Of a stretch of DNA of 64,000 bases, positions 26,801 through 35,369 are shown piece after piece. The translations under genes were made by a program, and so were the position numbers. Each line of letters opens with the position of its first letter. Within the stretch, counting starts at the first letter, position 1. Source of the stretch: Clostridium magnum DSM 2767 (GTDB taxonomy: Bacteria; Bacillota; Clostridia; Clostridiales; Clostridiaceae); NCBI RefSeq assembly GCF_001623875.1, contig NZ_LWAE01000001.1, positions 310,001 to 374,000 on the forward strand, written 5' to 3'. The notes beneath the pieces were generated by a model. The model saw nothing but the letters and a program-made list of their open reading frames with translations. It did not search any database and had not been told where the DNA came from.

Positions 26801-29527
26801 GTTATATTAAATTTACAGGGGACTTCTTATATTCAGCTTTTACAAGATGCAGTAAGAGATTTAATAAGTTCAAGTCATGCTAGAGATAAACAAAACAAAG
26901 CAGGAGGAGTGTTTCTTCATAATACATCAACTATTAAAGAGGAAGATGTAGATTTACTTATAGCTATATCAAGATTAGTGATAGACGGAGAAAAAGGATC
27001 ATTGATATCACAAATCAAAGATACTAATGAAGAGATAGATGAGGAAGCTCAGGCTAATAATAATTTAGAGAAAGATGAAACTTTAGCAGTACATCCAAAT
27101 GAAAGACTTTCAAGCAGCTATAAGTTTAAGGTTCCTGAATTATCTTATTTCAATGGTATCGGAGGATTTAATAATGAGAATAATGCATATATTATTGTGT
27201 TAAAGGATTATGAAAACACCCCTGCACCTTGGATAAATGTAGTTTCAAATAATCGCTTTGGTTTTCATGTTTCTGAAAGTGGAGTTGCTTATACATGGCA
27301 TAAAAATAGTAGAGAAAATAAATTAACTACATGGTCAAATGATCCTGTTATGGATAATGAGGCTGAGGAAATTTATATAAGAGATGAAATAACAGGAGCG
27401 ATTTGGAGTATATCTCCTAAACCTATAAGAGATAGTGGAGAGTATATAATTGAGCATGGTTTTGGATATTCAACCTTCAAACACGAAGCCCAGGGTGTAA
27501 TAGGTGAAATGACCATGTTTGTAGATATGAATGAAAGTGTTAAGTTATGTAGAATAAAACTAAAGAATAATACAGATGAAAAAAGGGTGTTATCTGTTAG
27601 TTATTATACAAAACTTGTACTTGGAGTAACGCATGAACAAACTGCTCAATATATATATACAGACTTTAATGAGGAAAATAAATATATATATGCCAGAAAT
27701 CCATATAGTGAGCACTTTGGTAACTTAATATGCTACATGAAAATGTTTGGTGGCAATGAACTTTCATATACAGGAGATAGAAAGGAGTTTATTGGTAGAG
27801 GAGGAGATTACCACAAGCCTAAAGCTTTAAAGTTTAAAAAAATGCGTAATACAGTAGGTGCCGGGTTTGATCCTTGTTTTGCACAGAATACCAAATTAAC
27901 TTTAAGTAGGGGAGAAGAAAAAGAGATTTTAGTATTACTTGGTCAAGATGAAAGCTTTGATTCTATAGAAAAAGTTATAAGTAAATATGGAGACCCACAG
28001 AAAGCTAATGAAGAACTAGACAATACAAAAGCTTACTGGAGGAATTTACTTGGAACTATACAGGTAGAGACACCGGATAAGTCCATGGATTTAATGATAA
28101 ATGGATGGTTAATGTATCAAGTTATATCCTGTAGATTCTGGGCAAGGACAGCATTTTATCAATCAGGGGGAGCTTATGGATTCAGAGATCAGCTTCAAGA
28201 TGTAATGGCTATAGGTTATTTAGACCCTAAAATTACAAGAGAATATATAATTTATAGTGCAAGTAAGCAATACTTAGAGGGCGATGTACAGCATTGGTGG
28301 CATCCAGTTGTAGAAAGCGGAATTAGAACAAGGTTCTCTGATGATTTATTGTGGTTACCGTATGTAACTATAGACTATATACAAAATACTGGAGATTACA
28401 GTATTTTAGATGAAGAAGCTGGGTATTTGGAAGATGAACCTTTAAAAGAAGGTGAAGATGAAAGATATAATATTTCTAGAATATCTGATAGAAAAGGAAC
28501 CATTTATGAACACTGTATAAAAGCAATAGAGATATCATTACGATTTGGAGAACACAATATTCCTCTTATGGGTTCAGGGGACTGGAATGACGGTATGAGT
28601 ACTGTAGGAAACAAAGGAAAAGGAGAAAGTGTATGGCTTGGATGGTTCTTGTACAGTATCCTAGATAAGTTTGTAGCTTTATGTAATGCCAAAGGTGATA
28701 CTGAAAAAGTTAAAAAGTATAATGAAGTAAAAGAATTTATTAGGGATAACCTAGAAAAGAATGCATGGGATGGAGGATGGTACAGAAGAGCATATTTCGA
28801 TGATGGAACACCTCTAGGTTCTATGCAAAATGATGAGTGCCAAATTGATTCTTTATCACAATCTTGGTCAGTTATATCTGGAGCTGGAAAAGAATCTAGA
28901 GTTAAAGAAGCTATGGAAGCGCTTAAAAGAAATCTCATAAAAGAGGATAAAGGCATAGTAATGCTGCTTACACCTGCTTTTGATAAATCTACTAAATTAG
29001 AACCTGGATATATTAAAGGATATGTTCCAGGTGTAAGAGAAAATGGAGGGCAGTATACTCATGCATCAATATGGGTGGTATTAGCTCTAGCGAAAATGGG
29101 CGATAATAACAAAGCTTGGAGTATATTCAATATGATAAACCCAATAAATCACGCTAAGTCATATTTAAATTGCCAAGTCTACAAAGTTGAGCCATATGTT
29201 ATGACGGCAGATGTTTATGCTGTAGAACCTCACACAGGCAGAGGAGGGTGGAGCTGGTACACCGGTGCTGCTGGATGGATGTATAGAACGGGTATAGAAG
29301 GTATACTTGGCTTTAGATTTGAAGGAAGTAATGGGTTTACAGTAAATCCATGTGTGCCAGATGAATGGAAAGATTACAATATATTCTATAATAGAGGAGA
29401 TTGCAAGTACAAGATTCATGTCTTAAGAGGTGAAGATAAAGGTATTTGGTTAGACGGTAGCAAAGTTGAAAATAGGATAGTACCTTTCAAAGAAGCTGGA
29501 GAATATGAAGTTAAAGTGATAATTTAA
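20858..29527 (+). CDS. Giant cyclic beta-1,2-glucan synthetase-like protein (GT84 + GH94 modules)
   Basis: At 2,889 aa this is by far the largest gene in the window. One N-terminal membrane segment (about 5-20) and a pair of segments at about 420-475 precede a processive glycosyltransferase domain with LDADTQLPMG near 640 and SHDLLEG near 755, then RLHRWVRGDWQLLPW near 790. Further membrane helices follow (about 820-970). A glucoamylase-like region is next, then two beta-sandwich regions and a GH94 phosphorylase-type catalytic domain with GSGDWNDGM near 2573. This is the NdvB/Cgs layout, in which the enzyme makes and trims beta-1,2-glucan at the membrane. Product and cyclisation are inferred from the family. 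The gene is monocistronic. Confidence 0.9.
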   Translation: MPYYIMVSMVLVLIIFFLMFSNKADADEENIMDDVPILNVSRDELEKHALEISNYEAVTKRGNCRRMLVRSLDTSYRKILKGHDYVEREVRNKKELLQASEWLLDNLYIIQREYKDIKSNMPETYYKNLPVMRKGILKGYPRIYYIAVELVSHTDGRVDEELLATFINAYQKNKILTSGELWAFPIMIRIALIQNISKITERIVLVQKARRKGDEIAERIIDAFNNEKVTEEINKLSEEKIIFSTTCVERLLKVLRDNGVENPIVYKWIDNLLDKQETNTETLINIEHHKQSSYQISIGNSITGIREIAAANWKENFEKLSYVEKVLRQDPSHIYENMDFKSRDYYRHRLEKLSKYVNAPEAFIAKKAIECAEEALESKESQEFEKHVGYYIIDDGVECLKSKIDFKQKGFPGITSAFIKGNVSLYTGTIVLGTIILTSLIIGTSLINDNNPVLWKYVVIAISLIIPCSEIIISIFNWSINRLIDPRFIPKIEFKRGITEEFSTVVVIPTLLNNVERVKSLVDDMEVYYLANKENNTYFALLGDFKDSNQEHEDNDKLIIKTALKLIEDLNKKYCKDTKEIFYFFCRHRKFNEKEGIWLGWERKRGKLEEFNTLLRGSKNTSYDVISGDIKNLYTVKYVITLDADTQLPMGSARKLIGAMAHVLNRPYVDSKRKIVLRGHGLMQPRVSVGNLSANKTMFSKIFSGETGLDMYTTSISDVYEDLFDEGIFTGKGIYDVDVFNSMLKDEIPENAVLSHDLLEGSYVRAALITDVEFIDGYPAYYNSSAKRLHRWVRGDWQLLPWLLKKTPLNTLSKWKIFDNLRRSLLAPSIIILTIVSLGIFFKPDKWLVITFISLLCPILFDVSEAVVSPIKGISLSGKINSGKNIIEQFFLIFCFLPYQSYLMLDAIIRTLYRLIITKRNLLQWQTAEDVEASSGRGLKDFIQLMWVGSAISIFIGILSFDNSLETGLLMIPSCVIWFFSPWIAYSISKESVSIKEDLTEEQQELLGRLSRRTWAYFEDFVGPKDNWLAPDNYQEDPPKGIATRTSPTNMGMGLTSNLVAFDLGYIGILELEERIDKIVTNMELLEKYKGHFYNWYDTRASKPLYPRYISTVDSGNLIGYMWLVNESLEEYKRIPVIRKELVSGIMYTLKLANYEIEKVFDIKNFYADIYDELSREELSVISWKMKLQGLWRKCIEIEKKEGGKDLYWNHKAKHAIGKYLSEIQRLFPWVDLINEKLDKSSSLAEKLKRLADQTALKDLPEEIDNLQIEDYLAKSKENKGFIQEIKQLLLSSKNEAVSLIQNIEKIIKRINDIAENTNFRMLYNEKRQLFSIGYDVERDSVGNSYYDLLASEARQASFIAIAKGDIEQIHWFKLGRAMTVAGRSKGLVSWTGTMFEYLMPLIIMRNYPNTLLDETYKAIVEGQKSYGRLRGVPWGISESAFYHFDIDLNYQYKAFGVPGIGLKRGLANELVIAPYATVMALQVDLRGALDNIKNLMKIGMEGRYGFYEAIDYTKERIPSDNKGALVKCFMVHHEGMSLMALDNILKGNILQERFHKIPRVKAAELLLQEKVAKVIVYDREQHYDNREVVAEKQNLIGRRYSTAKTEMPETHLMSNGSYSLMITNSGGGYAKKDNMTVYRWREDVTTDNTGMFFYIKNLNSNEFWSATYEPCKEESDEYQVTFQLDKAEFERKDGNIRTQTEITVSSEDNAEIRRLSITNHSDHTRDIEITSYCEVTLAPYNADLVHPSFSNLFIKTEFIDNPGCIIANRRPRSKGSKIPWIMQTIALEGKAIGTVQYETSRANFIGRGRDLSNPQAMDNDKQLNMTIGAVLDPIISMRVRVSIDKGETCRLAYTTAVGDSNEQVIQLAKKYSDINNINRVFELAWSSIQVEMNYLGIKSSQANIYQSIASKILFVNTLFKDRTDYIKNIRKGQSSLWSYGISGDFPIVLLIIRDESHTDLVRQLLKAHEYWSIKGLKVDLVILNLQGTSYIQLLQDAVRDLISSSHARDKQNKAGGVFLHNTSTIKEEDVDLLIAISRLVIDGEKGSLISQIKDTNEEIDEEAQANNNLEKDETLAVHPNERLSSSYKFKVPELSYFNGIGGFNNENNAYIIVLKDYENTPAPWINVVSNNRFGFHVSESGVAYTWHKNSRENKLTTWSNDPVMDNEAEEIYIRDEITGAIWSISPKPIRDSGEYIIEHGFGYSTFKHEAQGVIGEMTMFVDMNESVKLCRIKLKNNTDEKRVLSVSYYTKLVLGVTHEQTAQYIYTDFNEENKYIYARNPYSEHFGNLICYMKMFGGNELSYTGDRKEFIGRGGDYHKPKALKFKKMRNTVGAGFDPCFAQNTKLTLSRGEEKEILVLLGQDESFDSIEKVISKYGDPQKANEELDNTKAYWRNLLGTIQVETPDKSMDLMINGWLMYQVISCRFWARTAFYQSGGAYGFRDQLQDVMAIGYLDPKITREYIIYSASKQYLEGDVQHWWHPVVESGIRTRFSDDLLWLPYVTIDYIQNTGDYSILDEEAGYLEDEPLKEGEDERYNISRISDRKGTIYEHCIKAIEISLRFGEHNIPLMGSGDWNDGMSTVGNKGKGESVWLGWFLYSILDKFVALCNAKGDTEKVKKYNEVKEFIRDNLEKNAWDGGWYRRAYFDDGTPLGSMQNDECQIDSLSQSWSVISGAGKESRVKEAMEALKRNLIKEDKGIVMLLTPAFDKSTKLEPGYIKGYVPGVRENGGQYTHASIWVVLALAKMGDNNKAWSIFNMINPINHAKSYLNCQVYKVEPYVMTADVYAVEPHTGRGGWSWYTGAAGWMYRTGIEGILGFRFEGSNGFTVNPCVPDEWKDYNIFYNRGDCKYKIHVLRGEDKGIWLDGSKVENRIVPFKEAGEYEVKVII

Positions 29528-29645
29528 CTGGTGGTATATTGGCAAAGTCTATAAAAAATAATAAAATTATAAAAATAAAAGAAGGAATTTTGAACTTTGG
29601 CTAGAATTATTATTAATAGAAATAAAGTATTAGGAGGTATCTATT

Positions 29646-30020
29646 ATGACTGAAGTTAAACAAATATATAAATGTGAGATTTGTGGAAATATCGTAGAAG
29701 TAGTTCATAGAGGTGGAGGGACTTTAACTTGTTGTGGAAAGCCAATGAGGCTCTTTACAGATAATACTGTAGATGCTGCGGTTGAGAAACACTTGCCTGT
29801 AATAGAAAGTATAACTGATGGAGTAATTGTAAGAGTTGGAGAAGTAGAACACCCTATGTTAGAGGAGCATTATATTGAGTGGATAGAGATACACACTGCA
29901 AACAAAGTATATAAAAAGTATTTAAAACCAGGTGAAAAACCAGAAGCAATATTTAAGGTAGATGAAGAAGTTTTATTTGCAAGAGAATATTGTAATATAC
30001 ACGGATTATGGAAAAAATAA
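29646..30020 (+). CDS. dfx: Desulfoferrodoxin (superoxide reductase)
   Basis: The 124-aa non-haem iron protein reduces superoxide to peroxide in anaerobes. The N-terminal rubredoxin-like Center I is complete (Cys10, Cys13, Cys29, Cys30). Center II ligands appear as the HLPVIE histidine near 50, EHPMLEEHYIEW near 73-84 and the C-terminal CNIHGLW. Thus this is the two-centre 2Fe-SOR type. The start is supported by AGGAGG. A terminator follows at 30034. Confidence 0.95.
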   Translation: MTEVKQIYKCEICGNIVEVVHRGGGTLTCCGKPMRLFTDNTVDAAVEKHLPVIESITDGVIVRVGEVEHPMLEEHYIEWIEIHTANKVYKKYLKPGEKPEAIFKVDEEVLFAREYCNIHGLWKK

Positions 30021-30033
30021 TATAAATTTTGGA

Positions 30034-30062
30034 TGTCATGGAAGTATTCCATGACATTTTAC
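30034..30062 (+). terminator. Terminator after desulfoferrodoxin gene
   Basis: TGTCATGGA/TCCATGACA is followed by TTTTA. Confidence 0.8.
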
Positions 30063-30135
30063 TTTAATAAGTAAAAGTTTTCTGCTATTATAAAGTTATT
30101 TAGGTATGTCAAAAATAAAATTAGAGGTGTATAAA

Positions 30136-31140
30136 ATGGAGAACAATAAGAAAATAATATTTAGTGGAATCCAACCATCAGGGGATTTGACAATTGGAAA
30201 CTATTTGGGGGCGCTAAAGAATTGGGTTAAATTACAGGATCAGTATGACTGTTATTACTGTGTAGTAGACCTACATGCTATAACAGTAAGACAGGAGCCA
30301 AAGGATTTAAGAAAAAGAACACTTGAAGTGTTAGCGATATATTTAGCTGCAGGACTTGATCCGGAAAAAAATACCATATTCATTCAATCACATGTTTCAA
30401 CACATTCAGAAGCAGCTTGGCTTTTAAATTGCTATACTTACACTGGTGAACTTAGCAGAATGACACAATTTAAAGATAAATCCAAGAGATATGGGGAAGC
30501 CACTGTTAGTGTAGGATTATTAGACTATCCTGTATTGATGGCCGCAGATATACTATTATATAATGCTGATTTAGTTCCTGTAGGAAAGGATCAAACTCAA
30601 CATTTAGAAATTACAAGAGATATTGCTCAAAGATTTAATAACTTATATAGTCCTACATTTACAATTCCAGAAGGGTATATTCCAGAAGCGGGAGCAAAAA
30701 TTATGGATTTGCAGGAGCCTACGAAAAAAATGTCGAAGTCTTCTGATAATCCAAATAGCTATATATTAATTATGGATTCGCCAGATGTTATAAGAAAGAA
30801 AATTAGTAGGGCTGTTACTGATACTTTAGGTATAGTTAAGTATACTGATGAGCAACCAGGAATAAAAAACTTAATTACAATAGTAAGCTCTATAACTGCA
30901 ATGAATCCAGAAGAAATTGAGAAAAAATATGAAGGTCAAGGATATGCTCAATTTAAATCAGATGTAGCTGATATTATAATAAATGAATTAGAACCTATAC
31001 AAAAGAAAGTTAACGAATTCTTATCAGATAAGACTTATTTAGAAAGTGTATATAAGAAGGGCGCTGAAAAGGCATATTACATTTCTAATAAGGTTCTTAG
31101 AAAGATGCAGAAGAAAATAGGTTTTATACCAAAACAGTAA
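30136..31140 (+). CDS. trpS: Tryptophanyl-tRNA synthetase
   Basis: The 334-aa class I synthetase charges tRNA-Trp. The HIGH-equivalent motif is in SGIQPSGDLTIGNYLGA near residue 10-25, and KKMSKSSDNP near 197 is the KMSKS loop. GKDQTQHLE near 150 is the conserved substrate region. The ATG at 30136 has an AGAGGTG site; the frame is open 10 codons further upstream but without a better site. No T-box leader is visible in the short upstream gap. Confidence 0.95.
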   Translation: MENNKKIIFSGIQPSGDLTIGNYLGALKNWVKLQDQYDCYYCVVDLHAITVRQEPKDLRKRTLEVLAIYLAAGLDPEKNTIFIQSHVSTHSEAAWLLNCYTYTGELSRMTQFKDKSKRYGEATVSVGLLDYPVLMAADILLYNADLVPVGKDQTQHLEITRDIAQRFNNLYSPTFTIPEGYIPEAGAKIMDLQEPTKKMSKSSDNPNSYILIMDSPDVIRKKISRAVTDTLGIVKYTDEQPGIKNLITIVSSITAMNPEEIEKKYEGQGYAQFKSDVADIIINELEPIQKKVNEFLSDKTYLESVYKKGAEKAYYISNKVLRKMQKKIGFIPKQ

Positions 31141-31156
31141 CTGATATAAAAAATAG

Positions 31157-31189
31157 GCTAGTTACCATATGGCAACTAGCTTGTTTTTT
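31157..31189. terminator. Terminator between convergent trpS and HAD gene
   Basis: GCTAGTT/AACTAGC (31157-31163 with 31174-31180) is followed by TTGTTTTTT on the plus strand. The hairpin overlaps the stop codon of the minus-strand gene. Confidence 0.8.
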
Positions 31190-31994
31190 CATCTTTTAAT
31201 ATGAATTTATTTATTACATGGGCAACCCCATGTTCATCATTTGTCTTTGTGACATAGTTAGCTACTTTTTTTAGTTCAGGGAAGGCATTACCCATAGCTA
31301 CTCCAAGACCAGCATATTGGATCATGTGAATGTCATTTCCTGCATCACCCATGCAAATTACTTCTTCTTGTTTTATTCCTAAGCTCTTAGCCAAAAGTTC
31401 TACTCCAAAACCTTTATTAACTTTTTTATTTATAAATTCAAGGAAAAATGGAGCACTTCTAACAACAGTATATTTATCGTAAACTTCTTTAGGGAGTTTT
31501 TCTATAACTTTAGATAAAATAAACTCTTTATCAATGAACATTATTTTAACTATAGTTGTAGAGTTGTCCACTTTATCGAAATCAACTATTTCTAGTGGTA
31601 TATTGTTAATGTTGGACTCTAATTCACTATATTCATTAATCTTAGGGGTTATACAAGCTGTTGGAGTTAGAGCGTGGATATTTACAGATAATTTTTTACT
31701 TAGATCATATAAATATTTAAGATCATTTAGATCCAATAAGTTTTCAGCAATTATTTCTCCAGTTTTAGTATTTTGAACTACAGCACCATTAAATGCAACG
31801 GCATAGTCATCTTCTGTTAATAAGTTTAACTCTTCTAGGTATCGGCTAATTCCTTTTGTAGGTCTTCCAGTAGCTAATACTACTTTTACGCCTTTTTCTC
31901 TTGCCCGCTCTATAGCTTTAAAGTTTTCAGTAGATATCTTCTTGTTCTCATTTAACAAAGTTCCATCCATATCTAGTGCTACTAATTTATACAT
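31176..31994 (-). CDS. Cof-type HAD-IIB family hydrolase
   Basis: The 272-aa cytosolic haloacid-dehalogenase phosphatase starts with the catalytic motif VALDMDGTLL (Asp8, Asp10). Motif II, VLATGRP, is near residue 41, motif III has the lysine region near 195, and motif IV is CMGDAGNDIHMI near 218. The cap domain between motifs II and III is of the C2b (Cof) type. Such enzymes dephosphorylate sugar phosphates, FMN or other small molecules; the substrate here is unknown. The ATG at 31994 has an AGGAGG site, which rules out the 16-codon longer frame. Confidence 0.88.
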   Translation of the reverse strand: MYKLVALDMDGTLLNENKKISTENFKAIERAREKGVKVVLATGRPTKGISRYLEELNLLTEDDYAVAFNGAVVQNTKTGEIIAENLLDLNDLKYLYDLSKKLSVNIHALTPTACITPKINEYSELESNINNIPLEIVDFDKVDNSTTIVKIMFIDKEFILSKVIEKLPKEVYDKYTVVRSAPFFLEFINKKVNKGFGVELLAKSLGIKQEEVICMGDAGNDIHMIQYAGLGVAMGNAFPELKKVANYVTKTNDEHGVAHVINKFILKDEKTS

Positions 31995-32251
31995 TGATAA
32001 CCTCCTAAATTGTGTTTTGATATTGATACAATAATTATACATAGTAATAACAATAAAAGAAATGGTTCAGTTTTTTGATTATAGACTGTTGAAGTTAACT
32101 GTATAGATAATTAAACGTTTACTGTGATATAGTAATAATCTTTGATAAATTTAAGTTAGTTACTGAGTACTAGAATAAGTTCAGTTGACATCAGTACATA
32201 ATAAAGTTAAAATCATTGATGAAAGCAAAAAGAGAAGAGGAGAGAAAAGCT

Positions 32252-33844
32252 GTGGCGGACTTAATAAATGAGATTGAAAAAAGAAGAACCTTTGCAATAA
32301 TATCTCACCCTGATGCTGGAAAAACAACATTGACTGAAAAGCTGTTGTTATATGGAGGCGCAATAAGACTTGCAGGTTCTGTTAAGGCTAGAAAAGCTTC
32401 AAAGCATGCAGTATCTGACTGGATGGAAATAGAGAAGCAAAGAGGTATTTCGGTTACATCTTCAGTTATGCAGTTTAATTATGATGGATACTGCATAAAC
32501 ATATTAGATACACCTGGACACCAAGATTTCAGTGAGGATACATATAGAACCTTAATGGCAGCTGATAGTGCTGTTATGGTAATCGATGGTGCAAAAGGTG
32601 TGGAAGAGCAAACAAAAAAGCTTTTCCATGTTTGTTCTCTAAAGGGTATACCTATTTTTACATTTATAAATAAAATGGATAGAGAAGCTAAAGATCCATT
32701 TGAACTAATAGAAGATATAGAAAATGTTTTAGGCATAAAGTCATATCCAATAAATTGGCCAATAGGCTCAGGTGCAGATTTTAGGGGTGTTTATGATAGA
32801 AGTCAAAAGTTAGTTGAAGTTTTTAATGGCGGAAATCATGGCCAAACTGAAGTAGAGTCTATAGAAGGTAATATAGATGACCAAATATTTAATAGTCTAT
32901 TAGGAGATGCCTTACATAGCAAGTTAAAGGATGATATAGAATTACTTGATGTAGCAGGGGATGAATTTGACTTAAATAAAGTAAGTAATGGTTCCCTTAC
33001 CCCTGTGTTTTTTGGAAGTGCTTTGACTAACTTTGGAGTAGAGCCCTTCTTAAAGGAGTTCTTAAACTTAACTACTGCACCATTACCACGAGAATCAGAT
33101 CAAGGTAAAATTGATGTGTTTAGTGAAGATTTTTCAGCTTTTATATTTAAAATTCAAGCTAATATGAATCCTGCACATAGAGATAGAATTGCATTTATGA
33201 GAATTTGCTCTGGTAAATTCAAAAAGGGTATGGAAGTTTTCCATGTTCAAGGTGGAAATAAAATTAAGCTTGCACAACCACAGCAATTTTTAGCACAAGA
33301 TAGAGAAATAATTGAAGAAGCATATGCAGGAGATATCATCGGGGTATTTGATCCAGGTATCTTTAATATAGGAGACACTTTATGCTCAACTACCAATAAA
33401 TTTAAGTTTGAAGGAATACCTATATTTGCACCAGAACATTTTGCAAGAGTTAAAACCATGGATACTATGAAAAGAAAACAGTTTATAAAAGGTATAACTC
33501 AAATTTCACAAGAAGGTGCTATCCAAGTATTTAAGCAATTAAATATAGGAATAGAAGAAATAATTGTAGGTGTTGTTGGAGTATTACAGTTTGAAGTATT
33601 GGAATATAGACTCAAAAGCGAATATAATGTAGATATAAAAATGGATAGGCTTCCGTACAGATATATAAGATGGATTGAAAATTCAGATATAGATGTAAAT
33701 AAGCTTACATTAACAAGCGATACTAGACTTGTTAAAGATCTGAAGGAAAGAGATATTGTAATATTCCAAAGTGAGTGGGCAATAAGTTGGGCATTAGAAC
33801 ATAATAAAGGACTTGTATTATCTGATATTGGTAAGTCAGAATAA
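32252..33844 (+). CDS. prfC: Peptide chain release factor 3
   Basis: This translational GTPase of about 530 aa recycles RF1 and RF2 after termination. The G1 motif SHPDAGKTTL lies near residue 16, G3 DTPGHQDF near 88, G4 NKMD near 142, and the KRGISVTSS-like switch region near 68. I place the start at the GTG of GTGGCGGAC (32252). A GAGGAG site lies 9 bases before it, and the resulting N-terminus (ADLINEIEKRRTFAIISHPDAG) aligns with RF3. An ATG 12 codons upstream is possible but has no better site. Confidence 0.92.
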   Translation: MADLINEIEKRRTFAIISHPDAGKTTLTEKLLLYGGAIRLAGSVKARKASKHAVSDWMEIEKQRGISVTSSVMQFNYDGYCINILDTPGHQDFSEDTYRTLMAADSAVMVIDGAKGVEEQTKKLFHVCSLKGIPIFTFINKMDREAKDPFELIEDIENVLGIKSYPINWPIGSGADFRGVYDRSQKLVEVFNGGNHGQTEVESIEGNIDDQIFNSLLGDALHSKLKDDIELLDVAGDEFDLNKVSNGSLTPVFFGSALTNFGVEPFLKEFLNLTTAPLPRESDQGKIDVFSEDFSAFIFKIQANMNPAHRDRIAFMRICSGKFKKGMEVFHVQGGNKIKLAQPQQFLAQDREIIEEAYAGDIIGVFDPGIFNIGDTLCSTTNKFKFEGIPIFAPEHFARVKTMDTMKRKQFIKGITQISQEGAIQVFKQLNIGIEEIIVGVVGVLQFEVLEYRLKSEYNVDIKMDRLPYRYIRWIENSDIDVNKLTLTSDTRLVKDLKERDIVIFQSEWAISWALEHNKGLVLSDIGKSE

Positions 33845-33891
33845 GTAAATATGTATTTCATAATTTAGATATAGCTTTAAAAAATATACAT

Positions 33892-33945
33892 AAAAGGTTT
33901 AGGCTTTTATCAATCCGAGGATAAAAGTCTAAACCTTTTTATATA
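33892..33945. terminator. Bidirectional terminator between prfC and PAP2 gene
   Basis: A 20-bp near-perfect hairpin (33892-33911 with 33920-33939) has A-rich left and T-rich right flanks. It serves both convergent genes. Confidence 0.88.
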
Positions 33946-34929
33946 TTACTGTATTAAATTTACATAGTAATTGTCGATGTAAGTTGACTTTATATTGTTA
34001 TAGTAGTAAGAATTAAGAGGTTTCAATAGCAATATTTTACCTTTGTCTAGTACAAAATCTACTAGTTTAACAGTTCCGTAGGCAAGTAATAAACCACCAA
34101 AAACATCTATTACCCAGTGTATTTCTAGATACATTGTAGAGAATATTACACTTAAGCAAAAGAATCCCCAAACATATTTGAAAGGTTTGCTTTTTTCTCT
34201 TATAACTAATAGGAACATTGCAAAGGCTATAGAAGTATGCATAGATGGGAAACAATTCAATGTAACCCCTGCAGCAGCCTGTGGACTTAAGTTTCTTGCC
34301 AGTCCATCGGGATGTCCCAACACATACCAAACCTCTTGTAAATGAAACATAAGATAAAAAGGAGTAATTAAAAATACTTGTACAATATGCCCGGATAAAC
34401 CGTATCTAAGCATCTTTTTAAAATCCTTAGAAATGGCAGCTCTATAAAGTGGCAGTAACACTGGTAATACAAATCCATTATTATAAACCATTCTTAAAAA
34501 CCAAGTAAGGGTTTCAGGTTTATAGATTCTTGCAAAAGCTGCATCGTTAAAAGGAATTTGTTGAAACATAGGATTTAAATCTACTACGATGTCTTTGCTC
34601 ATTTGCCAACTTAACATCTTTCCCCAAAATGTATATCCATGAACACTTATATAGGATACAAACATTAAAAAAGGAATAGCTAAAGATAAGAATGGAAGCC
34701 ACTTTACATCCTTTCTAATATCTGAATAAGCTGTGAAGCAGGCAAAAGCTAACATAAATGTGTAAGCTTTATAATCAACGCCTGAGTCTGAGTGAAGAGC
34801 GATTATAATAGCTTTTCGTAAAAAATATAAGCCTATCAAAATAAAGAAATATTTATTTAATAAGTCATAGGCTTTAGCAAAGAAGTTTTTTGCTACGTCG
34901 ATGGCTCTTTTTTCTATAAAATTAGACAT
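33946..34929 (-). CDS. PAP2 superfamily phosphatase (membrane)
   Basis: The 327-aa integral membrane protein has several hydrophobic helices and the PAP2 catalytic signatures. CFPSMHTSIAF near residue 215 holds the catalytic histidine, and YLEIHWVIDVFGG near 262 holds the second histidine and aspartate. The family removes phosphate from lipid or prenyl pyrophosphate substrates, or acts as phosphotransferase on inositol or ceramide lipids. The N-terminal extension of helices before the catalytic domain suits the DUF/aureobasidin-resistance-like PAP2 subgroup. The ATG at 34929 follows GGGAGGGG. Confidence 0.82.
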   Translation of the reverse strand: MSNFIEKRAIDVAKNFFAKAYDLLNKYFFILIGLYFLRKAIIIALHSDSGVDYKAYTFMLAFACFTAYSDIRKDVKWLPFLSLAIPFLMFVSYISVHGYTFWGKMLSWQMSKDIVVDLNPMFQQIPFNDAAFARIYKPETLTWFLRMVYNNGFVLPVLLPLYRAAISKDFKKMLRYGLSGHIVQVFLITPFYLMFHLQEVWYVLGHPDGLARNLSPQAAAGVTLNCFPSMHTSIAFAMFLLVIREKSKPFKYVWGFFCLSVIFSTMYLEIHWVIDVFGGLLLAYGTVKLVDFVLDKGKILLLKPLNSYYYNNIKSTYIDNYYVNLIQ

Positions 34930-35033
34930 AAATTGATCCCCTCCCAACACAAAATAAATTATATCATAGAGTGTAAGGGGAAGTATATAAGTAAATATAG
35001 TTATTGTTAGTGGTTAATTCGATTTATTTTTAT

Positions 35034-35085
35034 ATAAATAATATAAGGAGCTTAGAAAAAATTCTAAACTCCTTATATTATTTAT
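35034..35085. repeat. Long perfect hairpin upstream of PAP2 gene
   Basis: A 17-bp perfect inverted repeat (35034-35050 with 35069-35085) has further pairing inside. It abuts one end of structured repeat copy A. No T-run follows on either strand, so it is not an obvious terminator. Confidence 0.75.
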
Positions 35086-35199
35086 CCGATGACTACCCGC
35101 TCTAATACTCCCATCTTCTTCAAAGTGTATGTCTCGAGCGGGTACGTCCCTGGATTCGTTCAACTAAGAATCAGATAGGGTTGAAACCCCACCTGATTC
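35084..35199 (-). repeat. 116-bp structured repeat, copy A
   Basis: Read on the minus strand, it starts with a hairpin (AATCAGGTGGG... CTGATT). The sequence CTTAGTTGAACGAATCCAGG follows, then nested helices ATCC/GGAT, GAC/GTC and ACCCGCTC/GAGCGGGT. A second copy in opposite orientation lies at 36618-36733. It sits between the 51-aa membrane protein gene and the PAP2 gene, reading toward the latter. Confidence 0.85.
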
Positions 35200-35213
35200 A
35201 ATTTTTCACTTCA

Positions 35214-35369
35214 TTACATATTTTTTTTTCTACCAAATAATGCATCAACTATGAAGACTACTGCTGCTACAATAAGAAGAAGGTTGATGAAACTACCTCC
35301 AATTCTAAATATTAATCCTATAAGCCAAAATAATAATACAAAACCACCAAGCCATCTTAGAAATGACAT
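35214..35369 (-). CDS. Small membrane protein, lmo0937-like family
   Basis: The 51-aa protein has two hydrophobic segments: FLRWLGGFVLLLFWLIGLIF-like near residues 3-22, and INLLLIVAAVVFIVDALF near 28-46. It ends in RKKNM. The WLxGxxxxxFWLIGLIF pattern and the DALFG ending match the small lmo0937-type proteins common in Firmicutes; function is unknown. It was too short to be found by length-filtered ORF searches. A perfect AGGAGG precedes the ATG at 35369. Copy A of the structured repeat starts 15 bp after the stop. Confidence 0.8.
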   Translation of the reverse strand: MSFLRWLGGFVLLFWLIGLIFRIGGSFINLLLIVAAVVFIVDALFGRKKNM

